Shown: positions 24,538 through 33,845, counted from the stretch's first letter. The stretch: 64,000 nt of DNA from Bacillota bacterium (GCA_023409535.1 JAEYGZ010000046.1:62001-126000); one strand, 5' to 3'. The notes: generated by a model not told the origin, from the sequence alone. Translations and numbers: made by a program.

Positions 24538-27384
24538 ATGAAGGTTGATTATCCGTTTCAAAATTCTGATTTACCCTTAGCAGAAAGAGTGGAAGATTTA
24601 CTGAGCAGATTGACCATAGAAGAAAAAGCAGGCTTTGTTTCTTCCAGACAAGCTGCGATAGAACGGCTGGGTATCTCGGAATGGCGTGTTGGCTGCGAAA
24701 TTGCCAGAGGTTATGTGGGCAGAACTCCGGAAGAGCCCTCGACGGTATTGCCCCAGCCGATTGGTATGGCGGCGATGTTTGATCCGGAGCTGATGTATCA
24801 ATTGGGTGAGCTGGCCGGCAATGAAACCAGAGTATATTATCAAAAGGAGAAAAAGGGAAAGCTGATGCTATTCGGACCCACGGTTGATATGGAGCGGGAT
24901 CCCAGGTGGGGCAGAACGGAGGAAGCCTATGGGGAAGATCCTTATCTGACCGGCAGGATGTCGACCGCCTATACCAAAGGGCTGAAAGGGGAGGACCCGT
25001 TCTACCTGCGTACGGTTCCAGGGTTAAAGCATTTCTGTGCAAATAACAATGAGATAGACCGGTGCAGCAGCTCTTCTAATCTGGAGCCCAGAACGAAGCA
25101 CGAATATTATTATAAGGCTTTTCGTCCTGCAATTTTGGAGGGCGGGGCGTTATCGATTATGGCGGCCTATAATGAGCTGTCCGGCGTACCGGCTCTGCTG
25201 AATCCGGATTTGAAAACAGTGGTAAAGGAACAATGGGGTCTTGATTTTATCGTCAGCGACGGCGGCGATTTTGCAGGCAATGTGGTGGATCACCAATATG
25301 TCGATCATCATGCGGAGAGCATTGTGCTGGCAATCAAAGCCGGAGCGGATATCATGCTGGATGGTGCCGAATTGGTTCAATGGTCCGTGCTGGAAGCAAT
25401 CAGGAGAGGCCTGTTGACCGAGGCTGAACTGGAGGAAAGTCTGAAACGTACCCTGGCAATCCGGTTCCGGTTGGGGGAGTTTGATCCTGATACGAAGAAT
25501 CCTTATGCGAATTTACCGAAGGAATTGGTCAACTGTACTAGCTATAAAGCTTTGAATAATAAAGCTGCAAAGGAACAGGTAATTCTGCTGAAGAATGACG
25601 GTCTGCTTCCATTAGCAAAGAACAGGACGAAGAAGGTTGCAGTCCTTGGACCGCTTGCGGATAAGAATTATATGGATTGGTATACCGGACACTCAGATTA
25701 TAATATATCGGTTTATCAAGGGTTAAAGGAATTATTAGGCGAAGTGAATGTAGCTTATGATCCTGGGTATGACAGGGTGGCACTCAGATCCAGAGCAACC
25801 GGTAGATATCTCAGCGTAAGAGAAGATGAAACAATCTATGCGGACGGGGATAGTGCCGGAAAAGCTGAAATCTTTGAATATCATGATTGGGACTTTGGTT
25901 CACAGAACCTGTACTCAGTACAGAATAACAAATTTGTCAGAGAAGATCAGGGCATTAAGGCGGATGGTCTGTACACCTATGGATGGTTTGTAAAGGAGTG
26001 GCTGAAGGTAAAGGAGCTATCGGATGTTTCAGAAGCAAGCAGGCGCAGCCTGATGATGGATACCTGGAATGACCTCCATATTACCATCGATTCTGAGGGC
26101 AGGCTGTCAACCTGCGATCATCCGGGTATCACGGAAGGCAGGCAGTTTGATAAGGAAGTAATATCAGATGGAATTGCCCGGGCGGCAGCTTTGGCAGGAG
26201 AAGCCGATGTGGCTGTCGTATGTGTCGGAAATGATCCGCTGCAGGTTGCGAGGGAGTGCTATGACCGGCCGGATCTTGTATTACCGAAGCACCAGTCCGA
26301 TTTAATCAAGGCGGCATATGCTGCAAATCCGAATACAATTGTAGTCATCATATCCAGCTATCCCTATGCGGTGAATTGGGAGAAGGAGCATGTGCCGGCG
26401 ATGATTTTTTCCTCTCATGCGGGACCGGAGCTTGGTCATGCAATTGCTGATATATTATATGGGAATTACAATCCTGCAGGCAGGACCCCGATGACCTGGT
26501 ACAAATCAGTCCATGAGCTGCCGGATATTATGGATTATGATATTATTAAAAATGATATGACCTACCTTTATTATAAGGGAGAACCGCTATACCCCTTTGG
26601 CTATGGCTTAAGCTATTCTGCCTTTGAATATGGGAATATGAGTTATGAGCATATCAGCACGGATGACTTGGAATTAAAAGATAAGCCTCTGGTGCAGATT
26701 AGTGCGGAGATAAAGAATACTTCTCAGGTAGATGGGGAGGAAGTGGTTCAACTATACGTCAGAGCCAATGCTTCCAGAGTAAAACGCCCCTTGCGTCAGC
26801 TTTGCGGCTTCCGGAGAATACAATTGAAAGCCGGTGAAAGATCCAAAGTAACATTTATTGTAAAAGAAAGTGATTTGGAATTTTATGATGTGACCAGAGA
26901 GAGGTTCTGTGTAGAGACAGGGGAATATACCTTCATGCTGGGAGCAAGCAGCCTGGATATCAGAATGGAGAAGACAATCCATATGGATGGAGAGACTATA
27001 CCTCCTCAGACCTTAAGAACATGGACTCCGGCAATCAATTATGATGACAAATCCGGCGTCAGGATGCAATTTGGCAAGGAATTGAATACACATTATTTGA
27101 TTACCGACGGGATGAGAGAGCGGTATCTCAAATTTGGAGCAGTCAGCATGGACGGAGTATCCGGAATTGATATGAAAGCAGCAGCGATAATAGGCAAGGC
27201 AATGGTATATGTTCACATAGATACCTTGACCTCAGAGCCGATTGGTACCCTGGAGGTCCCAATTACCGGCGGACCGGTTCATTTTGTTCCTATCTCCGGG
27301 GGTATTGCTTCTGTTAAAGGAATCCATGATTTATATCTTGCATTCGAAAATGGGATGTCGATTTTAAATTTACGGTTAAGATAA
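24538..27384 (+). CDS. Glycoside hydrolase family 3 beta-glucosidase-type enzyme
   Basis: 948 residues, no signal peptide, so cytosolic. The GH3 N-terminal barrel includes FGPTVDMERDPRWGRTEE, PGLKHFCANNN and IMAAYNELSGVPALLN, with Asp241 in IVSDGGDF as the expected nucleophile (usually SDW, here SDG). The C-terminal GH3 domain starts near EQVILLKNDGLLPLA (about residue 345), and a fibronectin-III-like domain (EEVVQLYVRANASRVKRPLR) lies near 735. Residues about 412-530 interrupt the second domain with a beta-trefoil/fascin-like segment (VALRSRATGRYLSVREDETI). These enzymes release terminal glucose or xylose from oligosaccharides. Substrate is not decidable from sequence. Single-gene transcription unit. 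Confidence 0.85.
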   Translation: MKVDYPFQNSDLPLAERVEDLLSRLTIEEKAGFVSSRQAAIERLGISEWRVGCEIARGYVGRTPEEPSTVLPQPIGMAAMFDPELMYQLGELAGNETRVYYQKEKKGKLMLFGPTVDMERDPRWGRTEEAYGEDPYLTGRMSTAYTKGLKGEDPFYLRTVPGLKHFCANNNEIDRCSSSSNLEPRTKHEYYYKAFRPAILEGGALSIMAAYNELSGVPALLNPDLKTVVKEQWGLDFIVSDGGDFAGNVVDHQYVDHHAESIVLAIKAGADIMLDGAELVQWSVLEAIRRGLLTEAELEESLKRTLAIRFRLGEFDPDTKNPYANLPKELVNCTSYKALNNKAAKEQVILLKNDGLLPLAKNRTKKVAVLGPLADKNYMDWYTGHSDYNISVYQGLKELLGEVNVAYDPGYDRVALRSRATGRYLSVREDETIYADGDSAGKAEIFEYHDWDFGSQNLYSVQNNKFVREDQGIKADGLYTYGWFVKEWLKVKELSDVSEASRRSLMMDTWNDLHITIDSEGRLSTCDHPGITEGRQFDKEVISDGIARAAALAGEADVAVVCVGNDPLQVARECYDRPDLVLPKHQSDLIKAAYAANPNTIVVIISSYPYAVNWEKEHVPAMIFSSHAGPELGHAIADILYGNYNPAGRTPMTWYKSVHELPDIMDYDIIKNDMTYLYYKGEPLYPFGYGLSYSAFEYGNMSYEHISTDDLELKDKPLVQISAEIKNTSQVDGEEVVQLYVRANASRVKRPLRQLCGFRRIQLKAGERSKVTFIVKESDLEFYDVTRERFCVETGEYTFMLGASSLDIRMEKTIHMDGETIPPQTLRTWTPAINYDDKSGVRMQFGKELNTHYLITDGMRERYLKFGAVSMDGVSGIDMKAAAIIGKAMVYVHIDTLTSEPIGTLEVPITGGPVHFVPISGGIASVKGIHDLYLAFENGMSILNLRLR

Positions 27385-27410
27385 CGATTCATTCATTTGT
27401 CCTCTATAAG

Positions 27411-27453
27411 ATAAGCGGTATGCGATTGACAAAGCAATTGCATACCGCTTATC
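27411..27453 (+). terminator. Strong hairpin after the GH3 gene
   Basis: ATAAGCGGTATGC pairs with GCATACCGCTTAT around a 17-nt loop that itself pairs (GATTG/CAATT region). No long U-tract follows, but its position 26 nt after the stop fits termination. Confidence 0.65.
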
Positions 27454-27667
27454 CGTCTCAGCTTTTTCTCTTACTGTTCAAAGGTAGCTCAAAGGTCAGC
27501 ATTTTTTCCTTCGGATTATAATAAAATCAAAGTTTTCACAGACATATAATAAGAAAATCTGAATAATTTTTACAAGGACATGTGTTTACATTAATACAAA
27601 AGGAGGATAGCATTTATTAAATTTTGAAACATCTGTCCGGTAGAAAAATAAACGGAGGTAATATGTT

Positions 27668-29068
27668 ATGAGAAGTATCAGACGTATCTTATCTATTGTA
27701 TTTTGTCTGGCGCTGGCATTGACCATGGTATATGCAGCGCCGTCAATGGTACGCGTCAATGCCGCAACCACTGTTGTTCATAATTTCACAACCAGTGGGA
27801 AAAACAGTTCTTACTTTACAATTACAGGGAATCTTTCCACCAGTAAAGGAACTGTTACTTATAATGGTTTAACGCTTACACAATGCCTGAAAATTGAATC
27901 CTCAACCAGCATTACATTCACTACGACAGGGACATCTACATTAAAATTGGTATTTAATACTGCTGATGGTACAAGAATAAAAGTAGATGGAACGAATTAT
28001 TCGATGACAAGCGGTATTGTCAGCGTATCCCTTGGAGCAGGTGCACACACCATTGCTAAGACCGATGTTACAAACCTTTACTATATTGAACTTACGACTG
28101 ACGGAGGGACTACACCTACACAGACCCCGACGCCAACCCCCAGACCTACTACGACGCCAACTCCCACCTCCGGTCCAACACCAACCCCGATTCCCAACCA
28201 AGGTGATATTATCCTTACACCCGGCGGTTCAACAACTTTACAGCAGGCAATTAATACGATACAAGCAGGACATACGATCTATTTGAGAGCCGGAACGTAC
28301 CGATATTCAAGTACAATCGTTGTCGCAGAAGGAAACAACGGTACTTCCGGTAATTTAAAGAATGTAGCCGCATATGGAGACGGAGAGCCGATTATTGATT
28401 TTTCAGCCATGGCTGAGGCCGATTCAAACAGGGGTATCATCTTAGCAGCGAACTACTGGCATTTTAACGGAGTTACAATCAAAGGTGCCGGGGACAATGG
28501 AATGCTGCTTGCGGGACATAATAATATCATTGAAGATTGTATATTTAGAGAAAACCATGATTCAGGGCTTCAATTGTCAAGGTATAATACATCCTACAAT
28601 TCAATAAGTCAATGGCCCAGCAATAACCTGATCACAGATTGTTTATCGACGGAAAATATGGATTCAGGCCGTGAAGATGCAGACGGATTCGCAGCGAAGT
28701 TAACTTGCGGTACAGGAAATAAGTTTTTAAACTGCACATCAATTTACAATTGTGACGATGGATGGGATTTATATACGAAAGATGATACGGGTCCGATCGG
28801 CGTAGTTACTATGGAAGGCTGCATAGCCTCCTATAACGGAAAATTCCCTGATGGTTCAAAGACCGGCGGGGACGGCAACGGATTTAAGCTTGGAGATGAT
28901 ACTGCATCCGTAGCTCATAAATTAAAGGACTGCGTTGCCAATTATAATGCAAAGAACGGTTACACAGGAAATGGTAATCCGGCAACCTTTGTCATGATCA
29001 ATTGCACCGGTACCGGAAATGAACAATCTCTTTTTGACAGAATAAAGAGCACAACCTCCGGTTGGTAA
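27668..29068 (+). CDS. Secreted pectate lyase, PL9 family
   Basis: 466 residues with a signal peptide (about 1-33, ending RVNA). An N-terminal beta domain of ~110 residues (carbohydrate-binding-like) is joined by a Thr/Pro linker (TPTPTPRPTTTPTPTSGPTP) to a right-handed beta-helix. The helix carries the PL9 block NMDSGREDADGFAAKLTCG, with Lys344 at the position of the catalytic base, followed by CTSIYNCDDGWDLYTKDD, whose Asp residues bind calcium. PL9 enzymes cleave polygalacturonate by beta-elimination outside the cell. It stands alone between terminators and fits the plant-polymer theme of the window. Confidence 0.9.
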   Translation: MRSIRRILSIVFCLALALTMVYAAPSMVRVNAATTVVHNFTTSGKNSSYFTITGNLSTSKGTVTYNGLTLTQCLKIESSTSITFTTTGTSTLKLVFNTADGTRIKVDGTNYSMTSGIVSVSLGAGAHTIAKTDVTNLYYIELTTDGGTTPTQTPTPTPRPTTTPTPTSGPTPTPIPNQGDIILTPGGSTTLQQAINTIQAGHTIYLRAGTYRYSSTIVVAEGNNGTSGNLKNVAAYGDGEPIIDFSAMAEADSNRGIILAANYWHFNGVTIKGAGDNGMLLAGHNNIIEDCIFRENHDSGLQLSRYNTSYNSISQWPSNNLITDCLSTENMDSGREDADGFAAKLTCGTGNKFLNCTSIYNCDDGWDLYTKDDTGPIGVVTMEGCIASYNGKFPDGSKTGGDGNGFKLGDDTASVAHKLKDCVANYNAKNGYTGNGNPATFVMINCTGTGNEQSLFDRIKSTTSGW

Positions 29069-29083
29069 AATCATATCATTTAT

Positions 29084-29128
29084 AAAGCTAAGCTTGCCAA
29101 ATCCGGAAGAATTGGCAAGCTTAGCTTT
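29084..29128. terminator. Bidirectional terminator between pectate lyase and peroxidase genes
   Basis: AAAGCTAAGCTTGCCAA pairs with TTGGCAAGCTTAGCTTT around an 11-nt loop, an almost perfect 17-bp stem between convergent genes. Confidence 0.85.
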
Positions 29129-29158
29129 CATAGGGTATTCATTCTTATAGAAGTTTAA

Positions 29159-29704
29159 TTATAATAATTCTTTTACCTTACTCTCCACAACAAATAAATC
29201 CGCTGTCGGCTCAAAGCGTTCTACGACATTGCCCTTGCGGTCAATTAAGAACTTGGTAAAGTTCCACTTGATAGAAGGCTTGCTGGCGTAATCCGGATCA
29301 TCATTTAACAGCTTAGGGACTAATCTGGGAGTGATGGGATGGGACTCATCAAAGCCTGCAAAGCCCTTCTGAGATACCAGATACTTAAATAACGGATGGG
29401 CATTCTCACCATTCACTTCTAGCTTTGAGAAGGTGGGGAACTTCACACCGTAGTTGGATTCGCAGAAGGCATAGATCTCATCATCTGTACCGGGAGCCTG
29501 GCTGCCGAATTGGTTACACGGGAAATCCAGGATAACAAAGCCCTCACCCACATACTTTTCATAAAGATCCTCAAGCGCATCATATTGCGGAGTGAAGCCG
29601 CAGTGGGTAGCGGTATTGACGATCAGAAGCACTTTGCCCTGATAATCTGACAGGTTCACATCATCACCATGCTTATCTTTTACCTTAAAATCATATACAT
29701 TCAT
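29159..29704 (-). CDS. Glutathione peroxidase family thiol peroxidase (copy 2)
   Basis: 181 residues. VNTATHCGFTPQYDALEDLY holds the peroxidatic Cys at the position of selenocysteine in animal enzymes. LDFPCNQFG carries the conserved Gln and second Cys, and IKWNFTKFLID carries the conserved Trp and Asn. The catalytic tetrad Cys-Gln-Trp-Asn is complete. Bacterial Cys-type members mostly use thioredoxin and reduce peroxides in the cytosol. It is the second gene of a two-gene unit, 61 nt after the first with a hairpin between. Compared with its partner it has a ~24-residue insertion (QKGFAGFDESHPITPRLVPK region). Confidence 0.9.
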   Translation of the reverse strand: MNVYDFKVKDKHGDDVNLSDYQGKVLLIVNTATHCGFTPQYDALEDLYEKYVGEGFVILDFPCNQFGSQAPGTDDEIYAFCESNYGVKFPTFSKLEVNGENAHPLFKYLVSQKGFAGFDESHPITPRLVPKLLNDDPDYASKPSIKWNFTKFLIDRKGNVVERFEPTADLFVVESKVKELL

Positions 29705-29715
29705 AGTTTCACCGA

Positions 29716-29742
29716 GTATCCTGCTTGAAGGGAGCAGGATAC
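29716..29742 (-). terminator. Intercistronic hairpin between the two peroxidase genes
   Basis: GTATCCTGC (29716-29724) pairs with GCAGGATAC (29734-29742) around a 9-nt loop. There is no U-tract in the minus direction, so read-through is likely and the downstream gene may be expressed at a lower level. Confidence 0.45.
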
Positions 29743-29765
29743 CTTATCCTTTCTCAATTTAATTA

Positions 29766-30239
29766 TTATAATTGTGTTTCTATATCCCTTTCGATGCTTT
29801 CCGGAGTATCATTCGGTGCATAGCGCTTGATTACCTTGCCGGACTTGTCTACCAGAAATTTCGTGAAGTTCCATTTGATTCGATCACCCATGATTCCGGG
29901 CTGCTCCTTCTTTAAGAAGGTATATAAAGGTTCGGCCTCTTTGCCGTTGACCTTAATTTTCGCAAATTGCTTAAAGGTGGTTCCGTATTTTAAAGAGCAG
30001 AAGCTTTGGATTTCCTCACCGGTACCGGGTGCCTGCCCGGCAAACTGGTTGCAGGGAAAGTCGAGTATCTCAAAGCCTTTGTCCTTATACTTGTCATAGA
30101 GTGTCTGCAAACCCTTATACTGAGGGGTAAAGCCGCATTCTGTCGCAGTGTTGACAACAAGTAAAACCTTTCCCTGATAGGTGTCCATAGAAATATCATT
30201 TCCCTTTGCATCCTTTACGGTATAATTATAAAAACCCAT
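29766..30239 (-). CDS. Glutathione peroxidase family thiol peroxidase (copy 1)
   Basis: 157 residues, the usual length of the family. Motifs are VNTATECGFTPQYKGLQ with the peroxidatic Cys, LDFPCNQFAGQAPG, and IKWNFTKFLVDKSGKVIKRY. All four catalytic positions are kept. It is clearly paralogous to the downstream copy (roughly half the residues identical by eye), so the pair arose by duplication. A consensus promoter overlapping an OhrR-like operator lies ~40 nt upstream (30272-30309), pointing to induction by organic hydroperoxides. Confidence 0.92.
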   Translation of the reverse strand: MGFYNYTVKDAKGNDISMDTYQGKVLLVVNTATECGFTPQYKGLQTLYDKYKDKGFEILDFPCNQFAGQAPGTGEEIQSFCSLKYGTTFKQFAKIKVNGKEAEPLYTFLKKEQPGIMGDRIKWNFTKFLVDKSGKVIKRYAPNDTPESIERDIETQL

Positions 30240-30271
30240 GTTCTTCTGCCTCCATTTTTATTTTAATTAAT

Positions 30272-30309
30272 TACAATTAGATTGTATACAATTTAAAGTG
30301 AAATGTCAA
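30272..30309 (-). promoter_or_regulatory. Promoter with overlapping OhrR-like operator
   Basis: On the minus strand TTGACA (30309-30304), 17 nt, TACAAT (30286-30281) is near consensus. The -10 box lies inside TTAAATTGTATACAAT followed by CTAATTGTA. This is close to the Bacillus OhrR operator, whose half is TACAATTAAATTGTA in tandem. ATTGTATACAAT is itself a perfect palindrome. A MarR/OhrR-type repressor here would block the -10 box. No ohrR gene is in the window. Confidence 0.65.
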
Positions 30310-30427
30310 TATTATATTTTTAAAAGATACAAAAATATTATTCATTGCTGTTTCTCGTAAGAGAAAAATTATGACTTTTATATATATGAATAAAGAATTT
30401 ACTTTGTAGGAGGAACTTTCCTAAAGT

Positions 30428-30458
30428 AAAAAAGGAACACCTTCAAGGGTGTTCCTTT
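30428..30458 (-). terminator. Terminator of the CNNM/CorC-type gene
   Basis: AAAGGAACACC pairs with GGTGTTCCTTT around a short TTCAAG loop. The A-run before it on the plus strand gives a U-tract on the minus strand. It follows the stop at 30484. Confidence 0.75.
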
Positions 30459-30483
30459 CATTATCTATAAGGTTAATTCATAA

Positions 30484-31767
30484 TTATTGTTTCTCTTGTT
30501 CCGTAGCTGCTTCCATATTCTTAATCAGGATATGAACCTTATCCACTCTGTTCTTATCGACAGAAGCCACTGTAAATACCACATTGCCTTCCTCAACGGA
30601 TTCACCCTCCTCAGGAAGATGATCCAGAAGATAGATGATGTGTCCTGCGATGGAGTCATAATCATCAGATTCGAGCTCCAGACCCAGTACATCGTTAATC
30701 TCGTCAAGCTTGGTATAACCATCCGCCAGATACTCATTTTCATTCAGGGCTTGAATGCTGTCTTCCTCGTCGTCATCATATTCATCGCGAATCTCACCGA
30801 CGATTTCTTCCAGCAAGTCCTCAATTGTGATCAGACCCACTGTTGCGCCGTATTCATCAAGAACAATAGCAAGAGAGATGGAATTGCGTCTCATTTCAAT
30901 GAGCAGTTCTGAGGTTTTCTTATATTCGTACGTGAAGTAGGGTTCTCTTATGATATTTACGATATTAAAGGTCTCAGTATCTCCGTTATAGAAGAAGACA
31001 TCCTTGAGGTTTACAATACCGATGACATTGTCACGTGTATCAGAATAAACCGGCATTCTCGTGTATTTTTCTTCGGAAAATGCTTTTACTAACTCATCAT
31101 AGGTAAATTCAACATTGGCAAATGCCATATCGGTACGGGGTACCATGACATCTTTTGCAAGTGCATCGCCGAAATCAACTAAATTGGTTAACATTCTTCG
31201 TTCTTCACTTTCAATTTCACCCTCTTCCTGACTGATATCAAGAAAGGTCCGGAGCTCTGTTTCGATAAACGGCTTCGCCTTTGCCGTGGCATTAATATGG
31301 AACAGCAGCAGTATGCCGTTGCATATTTGGTTTATGACAAAGGATAAGGGCTTTAACAGCTTAGTAAGTAAATAAATCGGTCCTGAGATTGCAAGTGCTG
31401 CCTTCTCCGGATGAACAGAGGCGATTGTCTTAGGCAGTACCCCTCCCAGGGTCATGAAAAGAAGAATAAGTACAGCGATGGATAGTTCAACCCAGGCATC
31501 TCCCCAGTAGTTGATTGCCATCGTAGTTGCAAGCGCGGCAGCGGATAATTTCGTTACATTCTTGCAGATCAATAAAGCGGTAAACACTTCTCTGGGCTCT
31601 TCAATTAATTTACTTACGGTTCTGGCACCACTTATATCGTCGTCCTCCAAAGCACGGATGCGCAGCTTGTTTACGCCATGTAGAGCTGCTTCCGAGAAGG
31701 TAAAGAAAATGGACAGAATAAATAAGATAATCAATATAATCGGTTGCGTGGCGTCACCGAGGTCCAA
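30484..31767 (-). CDS. CNNM/HlyC-CorC family membrane transporter
   Basis: 427 residues from TTG with AGGAG 12 nt upstream. Four N-terminal TM helices form a DUF21/CNNM domain (about 1-190), followed by two CBS domains (VPRTDMAFANVEFTYDELVK and ISLAIVLDEYGATVGLITIE) and a C-terminal CorC_HlyC domain (about 335-420, YLADGYTKLDEINDVLGLEL). The family exports or regulates Mg2+ and other divalent cations; 'hemolysin' in older annotation is misleading. Monocistronic between its own promoter (31824-31852) and terminator. Confidence 0.9.
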   Translation of the reverse strand: MDLGDATQPIILIILFILSIFFTFSEAALHGVNKLRIRALEDDDISGARTVSKLIEEPREVFTALLICKNVTKLSAAALATTMAINYWGDAWVELSIAVLILLFMTLGGVLPKTIASVHPEKAALAISGPIYLLTKLLKPLSFVINQICNGILLLFHINATAKAKPFIETELRTFLDISQEEGEIESEERRMLTNLVDFGDALAKDVMVPRTDMAFANVEFTYDELVKAFSEEKYTRMPVYSDTRDNVIGIVNLKDVFFYNGDTETFNIVNIIREPYFTYEYKKTSELLIEMRRNSISLAIVLDEYGATVGLITIEDLLEEIVGEIRDEYDDDEEDSIQALNENEYLADGYTKLDEINDVLGLELESDDYDSIAGHIIYLLDHLPEEGESVEEGNVVFTVASVDKNRVDKVHILIKNMEAATEQEKQ

Positions 31768-31823
31768 AATATCATCTCCTAATTAATAAAAACGTTATTT
31801 TTATATGTCTTTTATAATTTCTC

Positions 31824-31852
31824 ATCTTACAGTAATACAGTCTTAATGTCAA
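31824..31852 (-). promoter_or_regulatory. Sigma-A promoter of the CNNM/CorC-type gene
   Basis: Minus-strand TTGACA (31852-31847), 17 nt, TAAGAT (31829-31824), 57 nt before the TTG start. Confidence 0.65.
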
Positions 31853-32059
31853 GTTTTCTGGATTTTATTTCAATTTAATTTTCCTATTTGATAATTTCAG
31901 TAGCAATTTTGAATACCGAAAATATGCTAGAGTAGTACTAATTAATTCCTATTGTGAATGGTTAGAATATGATGTATGATTTAGGTCAGGGTGGGTAAAA
32001 GACATAAGCTTTTATCATTGACACAAGTGGTTCTATGTATTACCCCAGGAGGATTTAAG

Positions 32060-32686
32060 TTGAGAAAAAAATCGCATATTTCACTTGCTAAGTACTTGAT
32101 GAATAACATGAATGTACAGGATTTAAGTGAACATAAAAAAGCATTTTACATAGGCAGTATACTGCCTGATCTGACACCTTCGTTCCTTACTAAAAGACAC
32201 ACAATTGAAGAGACATTTGAGATACTGATTGACGAGATAAAGAAGATTACAGTGGATTATGATATTAACCGGGGAATCAACAGCTATTATGCAAGGCATC
32301 TGGGGGTCATTACACATTACCTTTCCGACTATTGTACCTTTCCCCACAATTCCAGCTTTGACGGGACACTGAGTGAGCATGTTTATTATGAGAAGGAATT
32401 GAAGCTCTCCCTCAGAAGCTATGTGGAAAGTGAAGCCTCCAGGAGAGAGCGTACCACGAGCAAAAAGCTTCATACCACTGAAGACTTCATCCATTTCATA
32501 CTAAAGACCCACAAGGAATATCTTAAAGCAGTCAGCTGCGTGAAAGCAGATATTCATTTTATTATTGAATTATGCTATCGGGTGGTTGATGCAATACTGA
32601 TGTTCTTTGAGCTAGCTTTGGAGAGTCTGGGGCACGGTCTGATATATAAGAGCGCATTTCAACCCGAGTATGGCAAATTAAATTAA
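32060..32686 (+). CDS. Zinc-dependent phospholipase C family protein
   Basis: 208 residues from TTG (32060-32062), preferred over an upstream start because AGGAGG lies 7 nt before it and the protein then begins LRKKSHISLAKYL. Residues FYIGSILPDLTPSF, ARHLGVITHYLSDYCTFPHN and KAFYIGS give the His/Asp ligands of the zinc phospholipase C / S1-P1 nuclease fold (GSxxPD, HxxHYLxDxxxPxH type). Members of this short clostridial group lack a signal peptide and have no known substrate. Monocistronic. Confidence 0.75.
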   Translation: MRKKSHISLAKYLMNNMNVQDLSEHKKAFYIGSILPDLTPSFLTKRHTIEETFEILIDEIKKITVDYDINRGINSYYARHLGVITHYLSDYCTFPHNSSFDGTLSEHVYYEKELKLSLRSYVESEASRRERTTSKKLHTTEDFIHFILKTHKEYLKAVSCVKADIHFIIELCYRVVDAILMFFELALESLGHGLIYKSAFQPEYGKLN

Positions 32687-32700
32687 TCAGCGTAAGTAAT

Positions 32701-32744
32701 CCCCTGATATAAAACAAGATATGTTTTATACAGGGGCTTTTCTT
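32701..32744 (+). terminator. Rho-independent terminator
   Basis: CCCCTGATATAAAACA pairs with TGTTTTATACAGGGG around AGATA, then CTTTTCTTT. It lies 14 nt after the zinc phospholipase C-family gene. Confidence 0.85.
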
Positions 32745-32748
32745 TGTA

Positions 32749-32777
32749 TTGTCATCTGATAAGAAATGTATTATGAT
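32749..32777 (+). promoter_or_regulatory. Promoter of the CoiA-like gene cluster
   Basis: TTGTCA (32749-32754), 17-nt spacer, TATGAT (32772-32777), 41 nt before the ATG at 32819. Confidence 0.6.
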
Positions 32778-32818
32778 ACAAAAAAGGCTTATCATAGAAA
32801 GCAAAGTGAGGAAGCTTC

Positions 32819-33805
32819 ATGGAAAATTGCTATTATCGCTGTAAAGTACTTTGTACCTTTGAGCTTAAGGATGACATGGGTTTTTACTATGAGGACAAGG
32901 TTCTTGCGTGGAAGGAAGCGGCAGCAGAGCGTGTGTTAACCTGCACGGAATGCGGAGCCCCGGTTTATCTTGCCGCAGGAACCATCAAAGAGCCTTATTT
33001 TGCACACTATGATTTAGAGGACTGTGATTACGGCAGCGGACAGGAATCGGAAGAGCTAAGGAAGGGAAAGCGGCTGATTTATCAGCTGCTGAGAAGAAGC
33101 TTCCCGGAGTATGACATTCAGGCCAGATACCGTCTCGAGAACGGCATGTATGCCTCAATGTTCTGTACAGATGGCGATCACTCTATTGTGATTGACTATC
33201 GTCTGCTTAACAGCAGTCTGCAGAAATTCCGTGAACGTGATAATTATTATCAAGCCAGCAGCTTGACAGTTGTATATATTCTTGGCAAACGTCAGCAAAA
33301 GGACACAAAGCAGCTTGATTGGTATCAGAATCTGATACAGGCCTCGGCAGGCTGTCTGGCATTTCTTGATCCCGGAGAGGAGACGTTAACCCTGAAGAGG
33401 AGTATCGGTTACCGGCTTGGTAAGGAACGTAAATTCAAGTACTGCGTCAAGTCTTATAAGATGGCAGAGGTAATGCTGTCTGATCAAGGGCGCTTTCTTT
33501 GTGACTTTGATGAGGAATGCCATAAGATAGAAGCAGAGGCTGAACAGGAGAAGCATCTATATCAGGTAAGGCAGGATAATCTTCGCAGGCTTCAGGAAGA
33601 GCGGATACAACTGGAGGAGCAGGAAAGAAAGCGTATGGAGGCTTATCATAAGAAACAGATTTTGGAGAAGGCAAAAAAGCTTACAGAAGCACAAATTCTT
33701 GCTATGGAGCTTAATCCGGCGCTCTTTTATAAATGTGTCAGCATGATTGAAGAAGGAAACGGCCACCTTGTAGCAAAAAAATATTATGATAAAATCAATG
33801 GGTAA
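32819..33805 (+). CDS. CoiA-like competence/nuclease-family protein
   Basis: 328 residues. An N-terminal zinc-finger-like block LTCTECGAPVYLAAG followed by EPYFAHYDLEDC matches the start of CoiA proteins (CxxC...HFAH). The nuclease-like core contains EELRKGKRLIYQLLRR, IQARYRLENGMYAS and SIVIDYRLL, with acidic and Lys residues spaced as in PD-(D/E)XK enzymes. The C-terminal ~100 residues are a charged coiled coil. CoiA acts on DNA during natural transformation in streptococci; many clostridial homologues lie outside competence operons. The next gene starts 40 nt downstream and is probably co-transcribed. Confidence 0.65.
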   Translation: MENCYYRCKVLCTFELKDDMGFYYEDKVLAWKEAAAERVLTCTECGAPVYLAAGTIKEPYFAHYDLEDCDYGSGQESEELRKGKRLIYQLLRRSFPEYDIQARYRLENGMYASMFCTDGDHSIVIDYRLLNSSLQKFRERDNYYQASSLTVVYILGKRQQKDTKQLDWYQNLIQASAGCLAFLDPGEETLTLKRSIGYRLGKERKFKYCVKSYKMAEVMLSDQGRFLCDFDEECHKIEAEAEQEKHLYQVRQDNLRRLQEERIQLEEQERKRMEAYHKKQILEKAKKLTEAQILAMELNPALFYKCVSMIEEGNGHLVAKKYYDKING

Positions 33806-33845
33806 TACCAATAGATCTAGATTACAGACAGGAGGAAGGAACGAA

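Noticed and set aside
24536..25042. 168-codon minus-strand ORF across the start of the GH3 gene
   Set aside because: It mirrors conserved GH3 codons and has an improbable composition (many Pro, Ser, Trp); no ribosome site.
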